Shown in pieces: positions 41,969 to 47,593 of a stretch of 47,593 nt of DNA. Each line of letters begins with the position of its first letter. The first letter of the stretch is position 1. Location: assembly GCF_900185715.1 (NCBI RefSeq), contig NZ_FYAS01000033.1, positions 1-47,593 on the forward strand, read 5' to 3'. The position numbers and the translations under genes are program-made. Source of the stretch: Allobosea sp. CS1GBMeth4. Lineage in GTDB: Bacteria > Pseudomonadota > Alphaproteobacteria > Rhizobiales > Beijerinckiaceae. The notes beneath the pieces are model-generated. The model did no database searches and was not told where the DNA came from. It saw only the letters and a program-made list of their open reading frames with translations.

Positions 41969-42865
41969 TCAGTCGGAGCCGCGCGCCTCCATCAGCCTGA
42001 CGACCACCGTGAGCAGGCGATTGGCCGGCGTCGCGACGCCGAGCCGCTCGCCGGTCCGGACGATGTAGCCGTTGAGATGGTCGATCTCGGTCGGCTTGCC
42101 CCTGGCGAGGTCCTGGGCGGTCGAGGAGAGCTGATCGGGCATGGTGGCGGCGAGGCCGAGCACCTTGGCGAGAATGCCGTCCTCCACCCGCACACCGCTG
42201 GCGCGCGCCACCGCGAGGCACTCCTCGACGATGTCCGTCATGGACGCGGCGATGCCGCTGACGCGCATCATCCGGCCATAGGGCAGCTGGGGGATGGCCG
42301 AGAGCGCGTTGTAGGCGCAGTTCACGATCAGCTTGGTCCAGAGGTCGTCGACGACACGCCCGGAGATCTCGGTCCTGACGCCGGCGCGCGCGAACATCTC
42401 GGCGAGCGCCGGACTCCTCTCCCCCGCGCCGATGACGAGCTCGCCGCGGCCATGATGCCGGACATGGCCCGGCGCCGGCATCTCGGTCGCGACATAGACG
42501 GCGGTCGGGATCACGGGCCGCCCCAGCAGCTGCTGCAGGCGCTCGGCATTGTCGACGCCGTTCTGCAGGCTGAGGATCGTGGCGCCGGGCGCGAGATGGG
42601 GCGCCATCTCGCGCCCGGCCGCGACGGTGTCGCCCGACTTGACGCAGAAGAGCACGAGGTCCGCATCGCGCACCCCGGCGGCGTCGGCAGCCGCCGCAAT
42701 GGCGATGGATTCGGTGAAGGACGCGGTCTCGAGGACGAGGCCGCGATCCAGGATCGCCTTCACATGCTGCGGCCGCGCGACGAGCGTGACGGCATGGCCG
42801 GCTCGCGCCAGCATGGCGCCGTAGTAGCAGCCGACCGCGCCGGCTCCCATCACCGCGATCTTCAT
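41969..42865 (-). CDS. Ketopantoate reductase family (ApbA/PanE-like) oxidoreductase
   Basis: A 298-residue NADPH-dependent oxidoreductase of the ApbA/PanE family, which reduces 2-oxoacids such as ketopantoate to 2-hydroxyacids. The N-terminal Rossmann domain has GAGAVGCYYG (about 7-16) and LFCVKSGDT. LQNGVDN and the catalytic Lys region DDLWTKLIVNCAYNAL follow, and the C-terminal domain has EIDHLNGYIV. The length is normal. Its ATG overlaps the dehydrogenase stop (ATGA). Given the neighbours, a catabolic paralogue acting on the oxoacid handled by this operon is more likely than a pantothenate enzyme. The exact substrate is unknown. Confidence 0.9.
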   Translation of the reverse strand: MKIAVMGAGAVGCYYGAMLARAGHAVTLVARPQHVKAILDRGLVLETASFTESIAIAAAADAAGVRDADLVLFCVKSGDTVAAGREMAPHLAPGATILSLQNGVDNAERLQQLLGRPVIPTAVYVATEMPAPGHVRHHGRGELVIGAGERSPALAEMFARAGVRTEISGRVVDDLWTKLIVNCAYNALSAIPQLPYGRMMRVSGIAASMTDIVEECLAVARASGVRVEDGILAKVLGLAATMPDQLSSTAQDLARGKPTEIDHLNGYIVRTGERLGVATPANRLLTVVVRLMEARGSD

Positions 42866-44055
42866 CGGTCCTCCTCCCGCCCGGCCGGCGCCACCGTCGC
42901 ATGCGTCCGCGGCGGCCACAGGAAGCCGCCGTCCAGCGCCCCCGGATCCGGGCAACCGAGATGGACGAGCGTGTTCACGAGCTCGTCGCGCAGGATGTCG
43001 ATGACGGCGCTCGGGCCCTCCGCCGGGCCCAGCGCCGCGACGGCGAAGAGGAAGGGGCGTCCGAGCAGCACGAAATCGGCGCCGCGCGCCAGGCTGCGGG
43101 CGATGTCGTCACCGGTCCTGACGCCGCTGTCCAGGATGAGCGTCAGCGCGTCCCCGCAGGCGTCGCGGATGGCCGGCAGGGCCTCGATTGGCGCCGGCGC
43201 CGCATCGAGCTGGCGCCCGCCATGGTTGGAGACGACGATGCCGTCCGCGCCCAGCCGCGCGGCCGTTCGTGCGTCCGCGGGGTTGAGGATGCCCTTGATG
43301 ACCATATGATGTGGCCAGGCCGCGCGAATGCGTTCGATCCGGGGCCAGTCGAGGGCAGCGCAGGAGAGCTGGCGCGAGACGAACTCGGCATGTTTCAGCC
43401 CGCTCAGCGCCCCTTTGTTCTCGACGAAATTCGCCATGCCGAGGCGCGGGCCGGACAAGGCTCTCGCCAGCCAGGCCGGATGCCGTGCCACATCGAGGAT
43501 CGTGCGTAGCGAGGGGCGCAGGGGAATGGCGAGCCCGTTGGCGAGGTCCCTGACGCGCTTGGCCGGAACCGGAATATCCACCGTCACCACCAGCGTGGTG
43601 ACGCCAGCCCTCAGCGCCCGCACGATCAGCGCGGAGGCCATGGCCTCGTCGGAACCGGGATAGAGCTGGAACCAGAGATTGTCCTGCGCGATATCGCGGA
43701 TCGCCTCGATCGAGGTCGTCGCCGCCGTCGACAGGACATAGGGGATGTTCCGTTCCTTCGCGGCGCGGGCGAGGGCACGGTCGGTCCCGGGGCGGATCAG
43801 ATCGGCAAACCCCATCGGCGCGACGCCGAACGGCGCCGCATAGCGCCGGCCGAAGAGCGTCACCTGCGACGTCGCCGCAGCGCAGTCGCGCAGGGCCTGC
43901 GGCAGCAGGGCGATCTCCTCGAAGCGTGCGCGATTGCGCGCGAGCGCGATCTCCGATCCCGCGCCGCCCTCGACGAAGTCGAAGATCGCCCGCGGCAGGC
44001 GCCTGCGCGCGATCTCAGCCATCTGACCAGTGGTGAAGACGCCCCCGCTCGGCAC
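42862..44055 (-). CDS. FMN-dependent L-2-hydroxyacid dehydrogenase (LldD/mandelate dehydrogenase-like)
   Basis: A 397-residue TIM-barrel flavoenzyme oxidising an L-2-hydroxyacid to a 2-oxoacid, with FMN. Features: RRLPRAIFDFVEGGAG, APMGFADLIRPG, TVDIPVPAKRVRD, the FMN Lys in MVIKGIL, the catalytic His and substrate Arg in VSNHGGRQLD, and LDSGVRTGDD. I chose the GTG at 44055 because a strong GGAGGAGG site lies 9 bases upstream. The longer ATG reading from 44181 adds 42 residues without family similarity. It is the first gene of the operon with the reductase and the TakP-like protein. Lactate, mandelate or another hydroxyacid is possible. Confidence 0.9.
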   Translation of the reverse strand: MPSGGVFTTGQMAEIARRRLPRAIFDFVEGGAGSEIALARNRARFEEIALLPQALRDCAAATSQVTLFGRRYAAPFGVAPMGFADLIRPGTDRALARAAKERNIPYVLSTAATTSIEAIRDIAQDNLWFQLYPGSDEAMASALIVRALRAGVTTLVVTVDIPVPAKRVRDLANGLAIPLRPSLRTILDVARHPAWLARALSGPRLGMANFVENKGALSGLKHAEFVSRQLSCAALDWPRIERIRAAWPHHMVIKGILNPADARTAARLGADGIVVSNHGGRQLDAAPAPIEALPAIRDACGDALTLILDSGVRTGDDIARSLARGADFVLLGRPFLFAVAALGPAEGPSAVIDILRDELVNTLVHLGCPDPGALDGGFLWPPRTHATVAPAGREEDR

Positions 44056-44064
44056 TGTCCCGTT

Positions 44065-44072
44065 CCTCCTCC
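44065..44072 (-). promoter_or_regulatory. Strong ribosome binding site deciding a GTG start
   Basis: On the minus strand GGAGGAGG stands 9 bases before the GTG at 44055. No comparable site precedes the ATG at 44181. Confidence 0.6.
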
Positions 44073-44130
44073 AGCCGGCATCGTGGCTCCGGGCGGATTG
44101 CCTGGGAGGGACGGATGCGCGCGAGCCGAA

Positions 44131-44158
44131 GCCGATCGGACTGAGCAATCCGATCGGC
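44131..44158. promoter_or_regulatory. Inverted repeat with two CCGATCGG boxes upstream of the hydroxyacid operon
   Basis: Arms GCCGATCGG and CCGATCGGC are perfect, ten bases apart. Each box is itself a palindrome, about 76 bases before the GTG start. It may be an operator for the hydroxyacid operon or a terminator for the reductase gene upstream; no T-run follows. The surrounding gap (44056-44298) has no gene. Confidence 0.4.
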
Positions 44159-44298
44159 AAACCGGTCTCCAGCCCAGACACATCACGAATACGGGCCAGC
44201 CGGAAGATGCCTCGGCGCGAGCGGGACCGGACGCCCGGTCATGCCGCCGCGATCAACGGGCGGGGGTTCGGCCCTGTCCCGGTCGGGCTCGGGGCGCC

Positions 44299-45885
44299 TC
44301 AGTAGACATCGGCCTGATAGCGTCCCGCCTTCTTCAGCGCCGCCACATAGGCGACCGCCTCGTCGACGGAGCGCCTGCCGTGCTCGGCGACGACGTCGAC
44401 CATGGCGCGCTCGACATCCTTGGCCATGCGCTTGGCGTCACCGCAGACATAGAAATGCGCGCCCTGCTCGAGCCAGGCGAAGAGCTCGGCACCGCGCTCG
44501 CGCATGCGGTCCTGCACATAGATCTTGTCCTTGCCGTCGCGCGACCAGGCTAGGGTCAGGCCGGTGAGCAGGCCCTCATCCTTCATCGCGTTGAGCTCGT
44601 CCTCGTAGAAGAAGTCTGAAGCCCGGCGCTGATGGCCGAAGAACAGCCAGTTCTTCCCTTTCGCGCCGGTCGCCCGGCGGTCGTGCAGGAAGGCGCGGAA
44701 GGGCGCGACGCCGGTGCCGGGACCGACCATGACGATCGGCGTCTCGGAATCGGCCGGCAGGCCGAAGCCATGGGCGCGCTGGACATAGACCGGCACCTTG
44801 TCGCCCGGTTGGACGCGCTCGCCGAGAAAGGTCGAGGCGACGCCCCAGCGCGGGCGCGAGCCGACCGTGTAGCGCACCGTGTCGACCGTGAGGGAGATGC
44901 GGCCGGGCGTGGCGTTGCAGGAGGACGAGATCGAATAAAGCCGCGGCTGCAGCGGATCGAGCGCCTCGACGAAGGCTTCGGGCGAGAGCCGCGCCGAGGA
45001 GAATTTGTGCAGCGTGCCGAGCACGTCGAGCCGGTCGAGATCGCCGTCCGGGTCCTCTCCGGCCGCGAGCCGCTTGGCCTTCTGGCGGGCCTCGCCGCCG
45101 GTGACATAGGAAATCAGCTGGAACAGCGCGTCGGGCGCCGGCCCGAGCGCGCGATCGTCCAGCAGCCTCTCGCGCAGGCTCCTGCCGCCGATATCGGCGT
45201 CGGGCCGGGCCCCGAGCAGGGCGATGACGGCGTCGACCAGGCGTGGATCGTTCCGGGCGAGGATGCCGAAGGCGTCGCCGACGACATAGTCGAGTCCGCT
45301 CTCGGAGAGGTCGAACTCGACATGCCAGGTCTCCTTCTCGGAGCCCTCGCCGTTCAGCCTGCGGCGCGAGAGGAAGGTGGCGAGCGCCGGGTTCTCGCGC
45401 GAGCGGCCGGGGGGGCCTGCGGGCGCCGGCTGCTCCGGCGCGGCGGGGGCCGTGGCGGTCGCTCCGCCTCCGCCTTCCTCCATCAGTGCCTTGAGCTGGC
45501 GCAGCGTCTCCTTGCCGCCGGGCGCGCAGAGGTTGAGCCGGCCCTCCTTGCCCTCGGCGATGGCGGCGGAATAGGTCTCGCAGACATAGCCGCACTGGCC
45601 GCAATCCTGCTGCGCCATCGCAGCGAAGAGCCGGCGCGGCAGCGGCCTGCCTTCGGCGAGCTTCATCCGGTCGGCCAGCGCCATCGCCGGATCGTGCCAG
45701 GGCGCGCCGTCATCGGCCTCGCCCATCATCGCGGCGTTCTCGGCCGGCGAGAGCGCGGTGACGCCGGCATTGTCGAGCGAGAGCAGGCCGGCGAAGAAGC
45801 CGTTGAGCCAGGAGCGCTGCTCCTCGCTGAAGGGCGCGGTCTCGGGCAGGACCTGGACGAGCGGGTTCGGAGCCTGGACGGTCAT
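44299..45885 (-). CDS. FAD/NADPH reductase of sulfite-reductase-alpha type with N-terminal cysteine cluster, probable NirA partner
   Basis: A 528-residue diflavin-type reductase half that passes electrons from NADPH to a siroheme enzyme. Unlike CysJ it has no flavodoxin (FMN) domain. Instead the N-terminal 130 residues hold a cysteine cluster (Cys95, Cys98, Cys102, Cys120; CGQCGYVC...LC) resembling the 4Fe-4S motif of PF04060. After an Ala/Pro linker come the FAD part (LYSISSS), the NADPH part (VGPGTGVAPFRAFLHDRRA) and the C-terminal YVCGDAKRMAKDVERA. Its ATG overlaps the stop of the siroheme reductase (ATGA), so the two form a unit. An iron-sulfur route in place of FMN is inference. It is often annotated as sulfite reductase alpha; nitrite is as likely a final acceptor. 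Confidence 0.9.
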   Translation of the reverse strand: MTVQAPNPLVQVLPETAPFSEEQRSWLNGFFAGLLSLDNAGVTALSPAENAAMMGEADDGAPWHDPAMALADRMKLAEGRPLPRRLFAAMAQQDCGQCGYVCETYSAAIAEGKEGRLNLCAPGGKETLRQLKALMEEGGGGATATAPAAPEQPAPAGPPGRSRENPALATFLSRRRLNGEGSEKETWHVEFDLSESGLDYVVGDAFGILARNDPRLVDAVIALLGARPDADIGGRSLRERLLDDRALGPAPDALFQLISYVTGGEARQKAKRLAAGEDPDGDLDRLDVLGTLHKFSSARLSPEAFVEALDPLQPRLYSISSSCNATPGRISLTVDTVRYTVGSRPRWGVASTFLGERVQPGDKVPVYVQRAHGFGLPADSETPIVMVGPGTGVAPFRAFLHDRRATGAKGKNWLFFGHQRRASDFFYEDELNAMKDEGLLTGLTLAWSRDGKDKIYVQDRMRERGAELFAWLEQGAHFYVCGDAKRMAKDVERAMVDVVAEHGRRSVDEAVAYVAALKKAGRYQADVY

Positions 45886-47593
45886 GCGGCCTCTCCGGTC
45901 GCGGCGACGAGCGCCTGCAGCGCCGCCATGTCATGGCGGCGGGCGAAGGCGACGAAGCTCTCGTCGGGGCCGGCGCGGTGGGTCTGCCAGGTGCGCAGGA
46001 TCGCCTCGACCAGCGCCGGCGCCTCCTGCGCCTTGACCTTCTCGCGGAAGGGCCGGGCCATGCCGCCGTCGACGCCGTAGCCGCCGCCGACCAGGACGTC
46101 GTAGCCGGGCACGGTGTCGCCATCCTCGTTCACCGGCACCTTGGCGCCGATCAGGCCGAGATCGCCGATATAGTGCTGGGCGCAGGAATGGTGGCAGCCG
46201 GTGAGGTGGATGTTGACCGGCTGGTCGAGCGTGAGGCGCGGCTCGCAATGGGCGGCGATGGCGAGCGCATCCTCCTTGGTGTGGGCGGCAGCGAACTTGC
46301 AGCCGGTCGCGCCGGTGCAGGCGATCAGACCGGCGCGCAGGATCGAGGTTTCGGCCGAGAGGCCGATTGCCTCGAGACTGGCGAGGACGTCGTCTATCTT
46401 CGCGTCGGGCACGCCGGAGATCAGCAGGTTCTGCCAGACGGTGAGGCGGATATCGCCGTCGCCGCAGGCTTTCGAGATCGCCGCGATGGTGCGCATCTGT
46501 GCGGCGGTGAGCTTGCCGACCGGCAGCGCGACGCCGACCCAGTTGAGGCCTGCCTGGACCTGACGGTGCACGCCGATATGGGCGAGGCGGTCGTAGACCG
46601 GGCGCGGCCTGACGCAAGCGCGGTCGACCCGGACCAGCCGGCGGCCGAGCCTGTCCTCGACGGCGGCGAGGAACTTGTCGAAGCCCCAGGCGTCGAGCAC
46701 GTATTTCAGCCGCGCCTTGCCGCGGTTTGTGCGGTCGCCATGGGCGATGAAGACGCGCACGATCGCATCGGCCACGGCGACGGCATCGGAGGGCGCGACG
46801 ACGACGCCGGTGTCGCGGGCGAGGTCCCTGTGGCCGGTGATGCCGCCGAGCGCGAGCCGGTACCAGATCCCCGGTTCGACCGGCTGCCCCTCGCAGGAGG
46901 CTCCCTCCGCGAGCTCGACCGCCTGGAAGCCGATGTCGTTGGTGTCCTCCAGAGTCGCGATCGAGCCGGCGCCGTCGAAGGCGACGTTGAACTTGCGCGG
47001 CAGGCCGTAGAGCGACCGATCGTTGAGGATGTGGTGGTGCCAGGCGCGGGCGTGCGGGCGGGTGTCGAGCAGTTCGCGCGGGTCGATGCCGGCGGTGGCC
47101 GAGCCGGTGACGTTGCGGATGTTGTCGGCGCCGGAGCCCTTGGCGGTGAGGCCGAGATCGGCGAGCCCTTCGAGCAGCAGCGGCGCGCCCTGCGCCTCGA
47201 TCTCGCGGATCTGCAGATTGGCGCGGGTGGTGACGTGGCTGTAGCCGCCGCCGTGACGTTCGGCGAGATCGGCGACGCCCTCGAACTGCCAGGCTTTCAG
47301 GATGCCGTTGGGGATGCGCAGGCGGCACATATAGCTGTCCTGCGCCGGGGCGACGTAGAACAGGCCGTGATAGCGCCAGCGGAAATTGTCCTCGGGCTTC
47401 GGATAGGCTCCGGACGAGGCCTGCGTCTTGAAGCGGGCATAGGCGTCGAACGGATGCTCGGCCTGCTTCCACTTCTCCTGATCGGCCAGCTTGCCGCCGG
47501 CCGCGAGCGTCCTCGCCTGCGCCTCGGCATGCTCCCTGTCCGGACCCGCCGGCGCGGCCGGGCCGGATCGCCGGCAGCGCCGAGCGGGCCGGG
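45882..47593 (-). CDS. NirA-family nitrite/sulfite reductase (5' end outside window)
   Basis: A siroheme and 4Fe-4S enzyme that reduces nitrite to ammonia or sulfite to sulfide in the cytoplasm. The frame is open to the window edge and the protein begins beyond it. The visible 570 residues include the NirA-type start region (KLADQEKWKQAEHPFDAY), FRWRYHGLFY, YSHVTTRANLQIREI, the siroheme-contact run GSGADNIRNVTGS, HILNDRSLYGLPRKF, a second half-repeat (VGVALPVGKL, IRLTVWQNLLI), and the cluster cysteines in CTGATGCKF and GCHHSCAQH. An internal Met at 47330 is not the start because conserved sequence continues upstream of it. Resemblance to Bradyrhizobium NirA proteins favours assimilatory nitrite reduction; the sulfite role cannot be excluded. 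It overlaps the reductase gene. Confidence 0.92.
   Translation of the reverse strand, partial: RPARRCRRSGPAAPAGPDREHAEAQARTLAAGGKLADQEKWKQAEHPFDAYARFKTQASSGAYPKPEDNFRWRYHGLFYVAPAQDSYMCRLRIPNGILKAWQFEGVADLAERHGGGYSHVTTRANLQIREIEAQGAPLLLEGLADLGLTAKGSGADNIRNVTGSATAGIDPRELLDTRPHARAWHHHILNDRSLYGLPRKFNVAFDGAGSIATLEDTNDIGFQAVELAEGASCEGQPVEPGIWYRLALGGITGHRDLARDTGVVVAPSDAVAVADAIVRVFIAHGDRTNRGKARLKYVLDAWGFDKFLAAVEDRLGRRLVRVDRACVRPRPVYDRLAHIGVHRQVQAGLNWVGVALPVGKLTAAQMRTIAAISKACGDGDIRLTVWQNLLISGVPDAKIDDVLASLEAIGLSAETSILRAGLIACTGATGCKFAAAHTKEDALAIAAHCEPRLTLDQPVNIHLTGCHHSCAQHYIGDLGLIGAKVPVNEDGDTVPGYDVLVGGGYGVDGGMARPFREKVKAQEAPALVEAILRTWQTHRAGPDESFVAFARRHDMAALQALVAATGEAA

Noticed and set aside
1..47593. CRISPR arrays, tRNA or rRNA genes, insertion sequences
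   Set aside because: No regularly spaced repeats, no tRNA-like cloverleaf or CCA end, no rRNA sequence and no transposase or integrase motif were found on reading.

Overview
The window is a high-GC chromosomal segment from an alphaproteobacterium, most likely of the order Hyphomicrobiales (Rhizobiales). The evidence is a ChvE-GguA-GguB type sugar importer, an ExoF-like polysaccharide export protein, a PrsD/PrsE-type type I exporter, a NirA-family nitrite reductase and a palindromic intergenic repeat of the kind common in that order. A Bosea-like genus is my best guess, unconfirmed. I see no rRNA, tRNA, CRISPR array, transposase or integrase. Both ends cut through genes.

Region 1 (1-9535, all minus strand) reads as one operon: ExoF-like export protein, bifunctional-type mannose-1-phosphate guanylyltransferase (copy 1), a small membrane protein, a TIGR04325-like methyltransferase, a free-standing adenylation-thiolation NRPS protein whose specificity residues read as threonine, and a KS-AT-ACP polyketide synthase that leaves the window. 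A hybrid peptide-polyketide pathway is thus embedded in exopolysaccharide genes.

Region 2 (9536-24411, plus strand) is transcribed divergently. It holds UDP-glucuronate decarboxylase (UDP-xylose), a WecG/TagA glycosyltransferase, a GDP-mannose 3,5-epimerase (GDP-L-galactose), a polyprenyl-phosphate sugar transferase, a Wzc-like chain-length protein with a degenerate kinase site and a small zinc-ribbon protein. Then come a large beta-helix protein with the ABC and HlyD parts of a type I exporter, and a second mannose-1-phosphate guanylyltransferase-like gene. The two guanylyltransferase copies have lost opposite active-site motifs. No Wzx flippase or Wzy polymerase lies in the window.

Region 3 (24502-30003) is a 5.5 kb segment flanked by 34-bp perfect direct repeats. 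The right copy is the 3' end of a cytochrome-oxidase-cluster gene and the left copy is an orphan remnant of the same gene. Between them lie a low-GC gene with two probable winged-helix segments, an autotransporter, two tiny doubtful ORFs and a MerR regulator. It looks like an insertion at the 3' end of the oxidase operon.

Region 4 (29971-35602, minus) encodes a caa3-type cytochrome c oxidase: assembly protein CtaG, a triheme cytochrome c, subunit II fused to cytochrome c, subunits I and III fused, and a small membrane protein. Nearly all junctions overlap.

Region 5 (35864-40570, plus) is the monosaccharide ABC transporter (ChvE-like binding protein, GguA, GguB) with a FadR/GntR regulator. 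Region 6 (40737-44055, minus) is a small operon of an FMN-dependent 2-hydroxyacid dehydrogenase, an ApbA/PanE-type reductase and a TakP-like TRAP binding protein without its permease. Region 7 (44299-47593, minus) is a NirA-family siroheme reductase, cut by the window end, with an overlapping FAD/NADPH reductase that carries a cysteine cluster in place of a flavodoxin domain.
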